NCBI GenBank assembly: GCA_009741485.1 | Contig: CM019216.1 | Location: 40,623,842-40,687,841, forward strand | Direction of reading: 5' to 3' | DNA length: 64,000 bases | Origin: Malurus cyaneus samueli | Lineage: Eukaryota > Chordata > Aves > Passeriformes > Maluridae | Shown here: positions 12,721 through 25,800 of the stretch, one piece after another | Numbering within the stretch: the stretch's first letter is position 1 | How the letters are laid out: every line of letters begins with the position of its first letter | Made by a program: the position numbers and the translations under genes | Notes under the pieces: generated by a model | What the model saw: only the letters and a program-made list of their open reading frames with translations | Told to the model about the DNA's origin: nothing | Databases searched by the model: none

Positions 12721-14971
12721 AAAAAGAGGTTGAGTATTTTTTTCACTCTATATATTTTTATTTGAAAACCAAAATTAAGCAAATATGGTTTTCAAAAATG
12801 TGTTGTGTTTGGATTAGGAACAATGTTGTGAGCAACACCATTTGTACACACTTCTGAAAGGATGGTGGAATACTGAAATCAGAATTAACAGTGTAGTGTA
12901 ACAAGGCAAAATTCCACCCAGTACCGTGGTGGGCAGCAGTAGAAATCCTGAGGGGCCCAGCTGAAGGTGGAAGGTAATTTCTGATCCTAAAGTGTCTCAG
13001 GAGCTGATATTGCTGTCACATTTCACAAGTGGCAAATAATTTGTGCAGGTGAGGCAGCAGTTCAGTGGTGTTGTGACATTTCTTGTCAGGTGACGGTCTG
13101 TGTTTAATCACTCTGTTACTCTCCCAGTGTGGTGCTTTCCTCTCCATCAGCCATAGAAACCTTGCAATAAATTCAAGGATAAAACTGAGTCAGACCAAGG
13201 GAGTAAATCACCTTGTCTGTCTTTTTGGCCCCTTCTAGCTAGGAAAGTTTCATCCCTTTTAGGTTTGTTTGCAAACATCTGGTGGTTTATGGGAAGACTG
13301 CAGAAACCCTTACACCCATTAACCTTGAATCTGGCCTTGTGAGTTTAAATGAGGCTAGGAGAGGCCAAATGGATATAACTTATAATGTGCTGGATGAACA
13401 GGAAAATGTACTACAGGGGATTGTTAGCTGAAGTCAGTTTCTTGCAATAAATCAAGCCATGCTCACTGCGTGAGTGTTAAACTTGATGGAGGAATGAGGT
13501 GGGTTTTATAGGGCAAAAGTCTGAAAATAAAAAGTATCTTTCCTGTAGAAAATTGTTTCTCCAATAATATTTGATCGCTTGGTGACCAGATAAATCCAGT
13601 GGCAGGCTATGCTTGGTCAAAAACCCAAGCATTTACAACTCACCTATTTGAATTTAGATTGAAAGTGAACATATGTTGTGAGTTGTCAGAATTTATGCAA
13701 TTTTGTATCTAAAATAAATGTACTCATCTGTTAATAATATTTAGAAACAGTCATTAAGTGTTTAATGGGTTTGGGGGTGGGGAACATGTGTGCAGGTGTG
13801 TGTCTTGAGATGTTTTTGGTTTATTTACTCTCCAGCCTAAGAAGCAGGAAGGCAAACCCTGCCTCTGTCACACAGAGGGGCTGGTGGAGATGCTGAGGCA
13901 GGAACCAGTCCTTTGGCTGGCACACATGGGATGAGGGGGAGACGTGGCTCTCTTGCTGTCCATTTACTTCAGAAGCAGAGCAGAGAATCTCTCAGGCACT
14001 CCTCTGGACTTTGCAAGGGGAAAGGTCTTCAGCGGGGTGTGGGAGCCTGGGGCAGCTTTAGGGGGGAACCATTGAGGACTCAGCATCTCCTTTGACTGGC
14101 TGAATGCAGTAATTTTCCTCATATCACATAGAGGGATGCAGCATTTCAGTGTCCTGTAAGCCTGTGGCCCTTCTTTCCCTTGAAATTTGGAGTCTCAAAT
14201 GAAAAGGGAAACCTGTTGAGTTAGACATCAAACAACTCAGTCTCAATTGCCCTTATTATTTTTAATTTAGCCTCCAGGCTTTCACAGTTGTGGTGCGCAG
14301 TGCTACTAAAAATTAGGTGGAAGAGAGCTCCTAGAACTAAATCAAAGTCTTGAAAGGTTAACCTGGAGATTAAACAGTGCACCAACTTAAATATTTATAG
14401 TGACATAGGCTTGAATAATTTCCTTGGGTAGTACTAACAATGGTCGACTTTGGCTGTTGTTAAATGGTTCAGTCTCATGCCTCCTTTTGATTTATCAGTA
14501 TCAATGCCTTGATAAGGCAACTCCCCATGAGCTTTGACTAACGCACAAGCATTAAAAAAACAAGTAGCTGTACTCCTGAATTCAGTGTGCGAAGATGGTA
14601 ACTTCGTCCTACAGAAGGACCAGGAGCTCTGAAAGAGGAGTTTCTAAAATACCGAGGAAAAGGGTTAACCAAGAGGAAGTTTAAAAAGGGGGATAAAAGA
14701 AGCATTGAATCACTCTGTAGGCTATTTAAGAACACCATATTAGATGCACAGATGGTATGTATACCTCTGAGCAAGAAAAAAGTAGAAAGGGGAGAGTAAA
14801 TCTGGCATAGTTAAGTGAAGAAGTGCATAAGCTTAAAGGGACACTGTCAACTTAAAAATCACACTTTCACTGGAAAAATTGTTACCTACTACTGTTACAA
14901 ACAACACCTATGATTACTGTAACTGAAAGATGAGACAAAAAACTCCCTCTGCTTTTTTGTGTACTTCCTTT

Positions 14972-15043
14972 GGGCCTGATCCAGATTCCATTGGCATCAG
15001 TGGGTGACATCCCATTGCTTGTAATTAGCTTTAGATCAGGCCC
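14972..15043. mobile_element. Palindromic MITE-like element, copy 1
   Basis: A 72-base stretch begins GGGCCTGATCCAGATTCCATT and ends TTTAGATCAGGCCC, so the two ends are inverted copies with further partial pairing inward around CCATTG and CAGTGGG. I recall similar GGGCCTGATCC...GGATCAGGCCC palindromes as common interspersed repeats in turtles, crocodilians and birds; the family name is not certain. It is probably an old non-autonomous DNA element. Confidence 0.6.
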
Positions 15044-15464
15044 TGTGCATATTTGCCCTGTACATTGTGTACAGGCAATTCAATTATTTTGGATCTGGTC
15101 TGTTTTCCTATTGTCTCTGTGGTTTTTCACACAGCAAGAGAGGAAAAACCCATTTTTTTCTGGACTGGAAGTGTGGTTGTTAAATGATGGAAATGCCAAC
15201 AGGGTCCTAGGCGTACGTGTAGCAGAAATACCAAATGTTTTGCCTTTTTAAGACAAAACACTTCCTTCAAAAAATTTGAAAATACAATCAATCAGTTATA
15301 ACTAAAGGCTCCTGAGATGAAGTGCAGAAAGTGTCTGAAAGGTGTAGGTACCAGGCACTGTAGGAAGTTATAAAGAAAGTGGCTCTGTAGAAAACAAAAA
15401 GCCACCTGTAAGTCCCCTGTGCCTTTAGACCATCCAGCCATGACTTTGACCTCTTCTGAAAAAG

Positions 15465-15800
15465 TGGAACAACAGAGGAACTAAATTAAATTTCCTATGT
15501 CCATCTTCACTGCAGAGGATGATGAGGAAATTCCTGTCCCAAGGACACTTTCCACAGGAAATCAGTGTGGCCTTATAACAGCAATTGAAGTCTCTTAGGA
15601 TGAAGTTATGGAGCAACTTCAGTAACTCGAGAGCAGTAAATCACCAGGAGCAGATGGTACCCAGCCGAGTGTTCCTAAGGAAATAAAAGTGTGAAGCAGC
15701 AGAGATATTGACAAGGATCTGCAATATATCATTAAAACCAGCAACTGTTCCTAAAAATTTGGAAGTCATTTGTATGGTGCTTAAAAAGAAATAAAAGGAG
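15465..15800 (+). mobile_element. CR1-clade LINE relic, ORF2 between endonuclease and RT
   Basis: A decayed + strand fragment. Around 15635-15680 it reads, with frame breaks, like the SPGADG...P..LKE segment just before the reverse transcriptase core of CR1-like LINEs, and the following stretch (ATCATTAAAACCAGCAACTGTTCCT) matches the usual continuation. Stops and frameshifts make it dead. It pairs with the fragment starting at 16485; about 700 bases between them are unrecognisable, longer than expected, so an insertion is possible. Confidence 0.55.
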
Positions 15801-16484
15801 AAAGAAAAGGAAATAGAAGAAGGTTGCTTTCTTCTTAAGCATCAGAAATGAGAGGTCCTAAGTAATATTTATTTAATTTGCTTAACAGCAGAATAAAGTA
15901 ACTTCAGTTAGGCATGACTTGGCAGGTTGTAATGACTGTAAAGAACAGCTGGGATATAATTTTTATATGTAACAGCTTTTAGACAGAGATATTTTGGTAG
16001 TTATTTGGACCCAGGGTCATGTTTGCTGGATAAGATTAGTTGTTTTTCATGTATTCTTTGATGTCTATAGATAACTTGCTGCCCTCCACAGAAGCAGTGA
16101 ATGCATTTTGGCATGGCAGCATACTTCAGTCCACGTTTTCATAGGAAATTGGACCTTTAAATAAGAAACTGATTGCATTGCAAAGGACCCAAGTTTACTG
16201 CCAACAGGAAAATTGCTTTATAATGCTGAGGAAAGTTTTTCTATGTGCTACACAAATTTTTAATCCAATTTGCTTGAGAAAAACTAATTGTTTTTTTTGA
16301 AAAAAAGTTGAATTTTCCAACAAAAAGCAATCATTCAATACACTCACCCACTCAACCACATCCTCCTTTTCTGCAGTTGTACCATATGGACAAGGAGTAG
16401 CAGAGGAGCACAGAGGTTTTGCCAAGCAAACACGGCCAGTATGTGCACATGCACAGAAATCAGCTGAGGGAGGCAAATTAGAAG

Positions 16485-16960
16485 TTCTAATGGATTTGAA
16501 ATTTAGTAAAGCCCTTGAAATGGCATCTCATGAAATCTTACCCTCAGATTAATTCAAATTACTTTGGATATGAACACTGTCAAGTGGCCTGAAAACAGGC
16601 TCAAGGAATAAAGTAAAGGGTGGTGATAAAGAGCAGCATATCAGGTTGTGGATAGAGAAGTGCCAGAGGGACTTTCGTGAGGTTGGTCTTGTTTCATATT
16701 TCATTAATGATCTCCAGGAGAGAACAGAGAACAAGTTCACAAACTCTGCAGCTGATACTGAACTAGGAGAAGCTGCAGATACCAGACAGGGCAGAAAATA
16801 ATTCTCTGGAGGAATTAGAAATCATGAAAAAACCCAACTTGTGTTTTTACAAAAGTGAGTTAGTATGTTTAGTGGGGCAAAAAAACAACCTGAAAAAATA
16901 TCTTAGGGGAATGAGTGAAGCTAGACAACAGCCTGAAGCTGAGGAAAGGGGAAAGGCAGT
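16485..16960 (+). mobile_element. CR1-clade LINE relic, reverse transcriptase core
   Basis: From 16490 the + strand reads MDLKFSKALEMASHEI, a decayed version of the RT motif with consensus like DLSKAFDTVxHxIL. About 200 bases on, the text corresponding to LFNIFINDL..., and then the catalytic FADDT region, survive as a degraded INDLQE...AADTE, so the active-site aspartates are lost. The fragment fades near 16960. Its divergence marks an old insertion in the bird or archosaur lineage. Confidence 0.6.
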
Positions 16961-17900
16961 TAGTTGGATTGTGCAAATAAATACTGGTAGACAAATGGCC
17001 AAGGATCTGGGGTGGTGGAGTGTTGAGGAGGATAACTGGAGAGTTGCTGTAACATGGACAGAGCAAGGAGTGGTGAGATTTGGAAAGAGTTTGGATATGC
17101 AGAGTTCAGTGATCAGAAGAATCAAAGATGATTTAGAGAATAGGAAAATGTTAAGCCTGTAGAGAAGGAGGAGAGAGCTGGCCCAGAGGTTCATCTTCTG
17201 CAATTTGGATGTATAATACTTTGATTTTATTTGTATTAACACTTGTAACTGGGGCCTGAAATGAGCTGCTTTGCTTGGGACTGACCAAGCTGGGACAAGC
17301 AAACACTGGTAAACACCACAGCTGGCACTGGCAGAGGGAATGTGTGTGCACCATCCTCTGTGTGATTTCTGTCTCCCACAGAAATGAAAGGATGGCATAC
17401 TCGGATTCAGCAGGAGTTATTACTTCCCAAAATTGCACTAGCCATTTTCAGACCAAACTGTTACAAATAGTTAAAGGCCTGAGCCACAAGCTGCTGAAAT
17501 AAATGGGAGTGCTCTGTTTGGAGTAGCAGTTGAACTGGTACTGAAATTAAATGGTAGAGTTGCAGGGGTTTGGTAAAACTGATTATTATTAGCAAAATAT
17601 ATAGCTAAACCAAGTGAAAGAGCAATAGAAACCAAACCTCATCCATAAGAGTTGTTGCCCGCTGTGTCAGCCCCAGATGCATCCTATAACTGTGCAGATT
17701 ATAGGATATTTTGCATTCCTTCCTTCAGGTATTGGCTATTGTCAGCTGCAATTTGCCAGATGAGAGGAACAAGTGAGCTGATCCCTATGGCATGACCTAT
17801 CTTCCTAATCAGAGTAGTTGCACTGATGACATAGCAAACGTGAAGGGCTCTGTGACATAATCCAAATCCAAATTGACCTGTCCCATTTGGTTGGGCAAAT

Positions 17901-17975
17901 ACATAGCTGGTGTAAACAGGTGTAGCTTTATTAAAATAAATGGGGCTACTTGAATCAGTAATAATTTTGGCCCAG
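17901..17975. mobile_element. Palindromic archosaur-type repeat, copy 2
   Basis: The stretch carries AGCTGGTGTAAACAGGTGTAG, then AAATGGGGCTACTTGAATCAG, and ends in TTTTGGCCCAGT. I recall repeats of the pattern GGTGTAAATC...CATTGACTTCAATGG...GATCTGGCCC in turtles and birds. The central palindrome is worn here, so the assignment is moderate. Confidence 0.4.
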
Positions 17976-19548
17976 TGCAGGAGTTGTAATAGCTCCATTT
18001 AGCTCTTACTGGGTCTGGAGGAGCAATAGGTTTGGTATAGTCTTACTGGGGAGTTTTTTTGTTAATATCACTCAAGTGGAAATGTTTTGTCTCACTTTTA
18101 ATTATTCTCAAGTCTCTCTTAAAAATCTTCAGTCTTCATAATGAAGTTGTCAGTGTCACCACCCTGCTCTTTTGGAGTGTTTTAAAAATGTCAGTGTTTT
18201 CTAGTATTTGCTGTTGGTGAAAATATGGAAAGTGCAAAAGACTTCTTATAAAAAGACTAAAGCATTATGTGAGGTCCTGTTCAACCTCACACAATAAGGG
18301 CTGTTTTTAGAGAAGGGTCATGTAGAGCTCGAATTCATTGTATATGGACATTCAGCATAAAATGTAATGTGTAGCAGCTTCATTATGCCTAACTTTTCCA
18401 AAGAGCACAACCAGAGATATTACAACATATCACCTAGTTTTTAAGTTGTTTCCAAAAAATTATTTCCTAAAGACAGTTTACAACAAATGTGGTTATTTGG
18501 AGCTTTTTATTTCTTCAGCCTTTAACTTAGGCATGAATAACTGAAATACAAATTGCAGAACAGAATATGGAGCAAGGTACTGACCACTGGTTTCAAAACA
18601 AAGGAAGTATTATGGTCTTGTGAATGTCAGGGGTAATATTTCCATTAATGTCAGTAGGATGAGAACTGAATCACAAACTTCAAGCCAGTGGTGTCATTAC
18701 AACAGGAAAAATGAGGAATTATAGTGCTCTACAACTATCACTTTTGCCTAATAAAGCTGTATAAGATATTTTAAATTCAGCCTAATTTATATTAAATAAA
18801 ATAAAGCCCAGGTCTACCACAGGCTGGATAGCTTTTTATCCTTCAGTAGCCCAGGGCAGGGAGGTAATGCAAATTTTTCCTCCTTCACCATTCTGCCTTA
18901 TCCTTTCCCTTGCTTTATTAAATGAAACCTTTCAAGCCTTCACAATACAGTTACCAAACTTTTAACCTCTTTCTGGCTATGTCTTCTTACATTTCCTATC
19001 CTCTTTCTACATTTTCCCTGCAAGGTTAGGACAAGGTATGGCATTTTCTGTTCCCTGTTGTGTTCTGTATTTGCGGCATGTCTTGTATTTTCTTAAGGAT
19101 GTTTTCTTAGGTTGCTTTCTTTTCAGTGAAAGGTACCGAGGAGAGGAGATTCTCAGTTGTTTTTTCTCTGTGCCCTTAATGGGGTTTAACTTACCACCCC
19201 ATTAAACAGTCATTTCTTATGTGCAATTGTGATTGCTGGAATGTAGGTTGCTATATTAATCATCTTTCCATCCTCGCTGTTACATTAATCATGTGAGGAG
19301 ACACAGTAAGTTTGGATCCAGCAGGATGACAACTTCTTTTTCCTGGTGATCCGAAATTCAACCCGTGAAGTAAAGAATGACTTCTACAAGTCGTTTTCAT
19401 GTTTGCCAGTTTTGAAGGCAGCTCTGTGCCATTTTGCAGTACTCCATGCTAATTATGACCCGTGTGGATTTAAGGATTTCATGAATAATACAAGAGATGC
19501 AGGAGCATTTGGAGAAAAAAAAAAAATCCACTCGGTTTTGAACGTTGT

Positions 19549-19865
19549 TTGTGTCAGGGCTTGGTAATGGATTTACCCTCGAACACAGCCACCACTAAGA
19601 AGACATTCTGGCTTTGCAGGGCCTCACACTGTGCACGCAGGAGTCGTTTCAGTTTTGCACGCACGGCGCTCTGGCTGCTCTCCCTTTGTTTCCAAACAGC
19701 GCGTGCTCTGCCGCATACATGTGCCCTCACATATTCCTACAGGAAATCTACTTTCACGCCCAGGAGGGAGAAAGTCTAGCACGTTTTCTGCAAATCAGCG
19801 TGTTCCTTCGGGAGGCAGACGAGCAGAGAGGACAGTACAGCTGTAGACATTCTGCACGGAGATAA
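19549..19865. other. CpG-enriched stretch open in all + frames
   Basis: This stretch has clearly more CpG than its surroundings (CACGCACGGCGCTC, CAGCGCGTGC, TTCGGGAGG, GACGAGC). All three + strand frames are open over roughly 19631-19779, because stop-rich AT sequence is missing. None of the three readings shows a domain or a splice-bounded exon of SOBP. It may be a weak CpG cluster or a conserved element rather than a coding exon. Confidence 0.35.
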
Positions 19866-22800
19866 TCAGTGCCCCAGCAGGAGCACCTTCCCCACACAGC
19901 TGTACAATTCCCTTTGCTCTCTAGAAGGCACTGCACCCTACATGCAGTTTCCAAGCTACATTTAACACAATTGCCCATCAGCACTTAGGAAGCAGTTACC
20001 ACAGAAACCCAGCAGAGACCAATTAGTCACATGATTAAATTAATTAAAATAACCCAGGGTATCTGCCATCTTGCCTCTTTCTGCTATGCATAGCACATGA
20101 CCCAGGCAAAGATGTAATTGGGTAACATTATTGTGCCTTTTAATCCTAGAATCATCTTCATACTGTACTGTAGGTGGTCTTTGATTTTTTCTTTTCCACG
20201 GGTCTACGTAAACCCCTTCCCAGAGATCCGTCTTATTCCCTTGCTGCAGAGATGCTTTATTCATTTTCTGGAGATCTGTGTTATTGCACAAAAAAAAAAA
20301 TTCTCCAGCCCCCTCAATAAGCCAAGTAGTATCGAATTTACAAAACATCAGATTTAACAACAGCAAGATTTGTTATGTTTGGGATAAGAGGATTTGGAAA
20401 CATTTTCAATTGCACGGCTAAGACTTTTGGAGGTCTTTAATGACAGCTCTAACAATACTTGCCAGGGAGAGCTCTGTAATATGTATTAGCACTTGACCTG
20501 AGAATTGTAAAGCACTAAGAAAAGACTGTATGTTGTGTCTTCATTTCACAAGTAATACTGTTACTGCAGTGGGGCGCATTTAAGTGGAACAAGCTGTCTG
20601 CCTTGTAATACTGCTTCCTGGGAAAGGCAGGCAGTTTGGTTTCCTCCCTCGTTTTTAAAACCTAGAAGTGCACAGTCATATTCTAACTCAGTAAATCAGT
20701 GCTTTGTCCTTGGTCGTTTGGCTGCCCTGGGAATGACATCCCCCCGAATATCCATGTCAGCCAGGGTTTTCTTCCATTATGTCCATGTCATACTTCTGCA
20801 TGCACACAAATCATCTCTATCTGAAATGGCATAAAACACAGAACATTGCCATTTCCATCACATCAAAGGTTCGCTGGTGACTGCTCTGAAGTTACCTTGA
20901 TCCACGGCACCAAAAGAAAAGAAAAATTAATACTATTTCTGGCCCCAGAGTAGAGAGCAGCTTGCCTCTCCAAAGCAGATTCCATACAAACAGACTTGAC
21001 AAAATAGCATGCATAAATTACACGGCTCTGATGCATTAATTCGTGCCTAACGGAGCAAGTGGCAACAACACCACATCTACAATGGGTGGGTATAAGATGG
21101 AAGAAATGAAGTCTGTGGGTTAATGTATAAATAATCAACTGTTACGGAATTTGCAAATATTGTGGAAGAAAACTAGCAGTTTTTATGTGTGCTGTATGGC
21201 TAAAGTGCTGTGCACAAGCACATTTGCCAGGCTTAACTGGCTCAGAGGGGCCCGTCAGGAAGGATGTACATGTTTGGCAGTGCTGAGGCACAGATGCTCC
21301 AGTATGAGATAGGGCCTGGTTGTCAGATGAGGTCTCTGTCTGCCACAGCAATGTCAGTGGCAAAAGTGAGCCTCCACTAAGTCATAGCACATTTCCCGAG
21401 GTGAAGCAAGCCCAGGTATAATGTGGGTCTGTGATTTTATAGGCATTATCCCCAACTGGCCAGCAACCCCTGCATCTGGGACACATCCATGCACACACAC
21501 AAATTACCAGGCATAAATGACACCAGTGCTCTGAGTGTTTCCATTTTTCTTGTGTTTTATTTGTCATCATTTACTTTACATCATGGGCTGCGGCAGTGTG
21601 AACAGTGCCTGCTGAAACACTGACTCTCTTGCTGTGTTTGATCTTGCCATTTTTGCAATAAGTGACAATAGGAACACTGAGAAAGAAATTCTCCATGGAA
21701 TCACCTTGTTTTACACCGTAGTAGTCCCGTAGAAATTTGTTTAATTATGTTTCCATAAAACTGAGGTTAACTAGAGGAAAATCTGGTTGAAAGATTGTAG
21801 GTGCAGCAGCTCTTGTTTCCAGAGCTAAAAAAATGTCCCATAAACAAACTCATGAAAAGAATCATGGTGAGAAATCTTTCTGTTCTGTATTTAAAATACC
21901 TCATCAATAAACCTGCCTGCAAAGTTCTCAAAGCTTTTCTTCCTTTATAAAACAGAAGAAAAGTGCATTTTTTTTTCAGACTAGGAAAAGTTTTGACTGT
22001 GTTTTCTTGTCATGCTACATAAAATACATATGTTTGAAAGCAAAGAACGGGCTCTTCTGTAACAGCTGAAGTGACAGCAAAGGCTGAGGTGGCTGTTTTG
22101 AAGTCTCCAATGTAAATAGGAAGGGAAGGGGTTTGCTTTGATGTGCTGGAGCTCTATGTTCTTGATACGATTTTCTTGGTAGGGTTTCTGGCTTTTCTCA
22201 GGGAGCAGAACAGGCCCCCTCTTCTGAGCATTACGGAGCAGCGGGCAGTGATGGAAATATGGGTCCCTCTCTAGCTGTCCTTGGAGTGGGGCTCATAAAT
22301 GAGACAGCAGGGGCTGAAGGGGGTCAGTTCACACCTCTGTGCCATAGCTGCTTTTGAGAGAGTTGTGCCAACCTCTTCCCGAACCAGGAGATGGAGCAGT
22401 TCATAGGGACCCTTCTGAGGTGCAGCCACTGAGCTGCTGCTGGACTGACCACTCCAGGTGCAGACAGATTGGAGGTGGGGATTGCAGAAAGCCAGAAGAA
22501 CTGGAGGCTAAAGGGTGTTTTGACTGGGGAGGTATTGGGCAGGATTCCATGCTTCCTAAAAAAAAGGTGAAAAAATTATATTTGTCCTCCTTGAAATAAG
22601 AAGAAGGGAGGACATAAAAGGAAATTTGATAAAGTGCAAGAAATTTTGAAGCAACTCTTGTGAATGAATCGTCCAAACACACAATGAATTGCATGTGAAA
22701 GTAAATGATAGCAAATCATGATAGCAAAAGAGTTTTGGTGGAATGTTTTCTGCTTACCACAGTAAACAAAACAAGGAATAAAGAGCCATATCATAACAAT

Positions 22801-25800
22801 TTGGTTTTCCTAGAAGTTGTGAACACCTCATCTTTCAGAACTTGATGGGGCTTACAGCTACACATCCACATCTGGGAAAGTCAGGCCATCTTTAGCCTGT
22901 CTGAAGGCGGGCTGAAGCCAGTAGCAAGCTTGAGCTGAGTGGCAGTAAGTGATAAGCATTTGGCTTACATGTTTTTAAACAGCAGGAATGGATAAAGCAT
23001 GTACTCCTGAATCATTTATGGATGAATTTTTTTGTATGGTAGAGGACACGTAAGGTAGTGTTCAGGGCCTAAGTAAATAGTCTGTGCATTGCATGAAAAA
23101 GAGTGCACACAAAAGAGGAACACAGTGCTCTCTTAGAGTCAGGGAGAAGGTGATCTAGGTGATAGGATTCTAATTTTGGGGGGATTCCTGTTTGAAAGAA
23201 ATCACTGCTGCCAGTTCAGGAAGAACTGGCGAACCCACAGCAGTCCAATCTCCAAGATTCATCTATTCCTAATCTCTTGTTTGTATTCCTAAAATGGCTC
23301 TGACATGGAACTAGGGCAGAAATAGCAGAAAAAAATGTCCTGGAGGTCATCCAGGCATTTTCCTACAATGCAAGAGGGTTTGTTTAATCCCAGTCCATCA
23401 TCATACTAGATAAAAAGCATATAAAAAATAGTCTGAGAGTAAGGAGGTACTTTCTCTTTAGATGTATTTCAATAGCTTTCCTCAACTCCTTGAACTTCAG
23501 AAAGTTTAACAGAATAAGTGAAAGTTCACAAACTTTCCCAGATCGTGTTTAGAATTGTGTTGGCTGTGGGGTTGAATTCTGGTTGTTCTAATCAGTTTGT
23601 CTTGAGTGGTTTCAATAGAGTATTTTTTTTTTGGAACAGCTGTATTCACAAGTGGACTATTACTCTAAGCATGTTAGCTTAGAAGCTTAGAAGCATGAAG
23701 GATGTTGCTGGTATTCTTGATTAGAAACAGCATATAATTTTGGATAAATGTCAGGTGAGAACTATCTAACTAAAAGCTGGGAACAGATTCCTGGTCAGCT
23801 GGAATAAAGGAAGGTCCAGGTGATTCCAGTTTAGACAGATTCAGCTTGTTCTGAGGCCATTTGGACAGGACCCAGTTTCCATATCCTCTATGGCTTGAAT
23901 TATCATTCAGGCTTTATGCGAACTGGAGAAGGAGGAGCCATTCTGCTCTTGTCTGTTTCTCAAGTATTGCTTTGTCTGAAGGCCCAACCCTTCTTACTTT
24001 TCTCAGAAGCATTTCCATTAGTCTTGATTTCCTGTGCCCGTCCTTGTCTCCCTCCTGCCAACAGCTTCTGATTACTCCCTTGACTTTCCCTGTCTGTCAG
24101 CCCTGCTCTCTGCATCTGCCCTACTACGAGCCACTGACGCCTATTCTGAATTCCACGGGAAATCACAGCAAAACCGTTTCTAAATTCCATGTAACAAAGG
24201 CTTTTTTTTTTTAACATATATTTATATGAATTCCTTGTGCTGGGAAGTTATAGTAACTGTGTCCCTGTTACTGCCCTGGTGTTGCCAGTAGATTTATAAT
24301 ACAGTGGCAGCACAACGTGGCTCTGCCACAGGAGCTGACTGCCACTGCAGGTGGCAAGGGGCAAATGTCAAATAGGTAATACTTTTATAGATGTGCTTTC
24401 AGCAGATTCTCAGTGTGTTATTGTTTTCTGCAGAAAAAACAACTGGTCCCCGTGCGGAATGAATAGTAACTCCAGGGAAAATTCCATTTTATGAATGTGG
24501 TCTGTGGATTGTCATGTCCCTTTTGCTCTCCAGCTGTCCGTTTTGCTTCCCTCTGGTCCCAAGCACTACCCTTCTCACAGCTATCTTCAGTCTGAATCCT
24601 GGCCTCTTTGAAAGTCAGAGGTAAAATCAGTTGGTTGCAGTAGGGCAGAATTTTAGCCCGGCCACTGAGCAGATGGCAGTCCCACGTTGTGGATGGGTGT
24701 GTGTGGCTCTCTCCTGGGATGAGGCAGCAGCGCAGCAGGCTCAGTCAGGAGAGAGCGTGCCAGCAGCAGCCAGAGGAGAGGCTGAGGACACTAAACCAAG
24801 ATGTGTCAGTGTTATTATTGCTGCCTTTCTGAGCTGCTTACAACACTGCATGCTTTTCTGTCAATTCCACTCAGATTAAAAGCTGGGGTGAAATGTTCCT
24901 CTTAGTGCTTCTGAATGGGAAATCAGAGTTTACTTAGATACCTAATAGTGTATCTGAAAAGATAAGTGGGTTTTTTTTCCCTTCCTTTGAAGAATATTGG
25001 AAAAAAGAAATCGTTGTCATGAAATATCTATAAGATGGTTTTGTTCTCAAGAGAGTTTCATACCCTTCATCTTTCATTACTCTTAAGATATTTACAGGTA
25101 GCATATTCATTACCTTGAATATTCCTGCATGCTTGTACGAGCACACAGTGTGCAGGTGCTCAGGAGACAGGCTCCTTGGTGCCCAAAGACGGGGTATTCT
25201 CATTTACCATCTTCATTTCACTGCACCAAACCGTGGAGTTGCAACATAAGCAGCTTCGGACTTACTCAGCCTGCGAGACTCTGCGACACTCAGAGTTTTG
25301 ACTGGTCACATTACGTGTCGAGTTAAAGAGCCTTTTGTCTCCATTCAAGCTTTCTGAAACAAGACAAATTATGATATTTTCCTGTTAATTTCTGTTAATT
25401 TCTTTCCTTAATGAGTTTCATTAAAATCAAAGCTTCCGGAAGACTGAGCCATGACAGCTGTCTAAAGACTGTTTCACTTGCTATGGGCTGTTTGGGCTGA
25501 ATAATTATTTCAGCTTTGTGAGGATTATTTCTTTAAATAAGAACAATGATGCTCTGTTTGGGAAGAGAAACAAATGCTTGGAGTGGTGCAGTATAATTTC
25601 ATAGTGCTGACTTTTAGTACTCCATGGCTTTAGGAATACCTGGGAAAAACTCGTATCTCCCAGTCTGACATGTTTCTTAATGATTTCACTTAAGGATACA
25701 AAGGCAGCTATTTCAGCTGGCAAGAGAAGGAGGGTTTTGGCTTTTAATGAAGCAAATCAATTCTGCGAAAGAGAGAGGGGCTTATTCTTTACTCTTGCAT

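Noticed and set aside
13830..13920. Possible MIR-like trace (CACACAGAGGGGCTGGTGGAG)
   Set aside because: Too short and too diverged to separate from chance.
20490..20535. Possible 3' end of a MIR-like SINE (AATTGTAAAGCACTAAGAA)
   Set aside because: Only about 20 bases match and no core lies in front of it.
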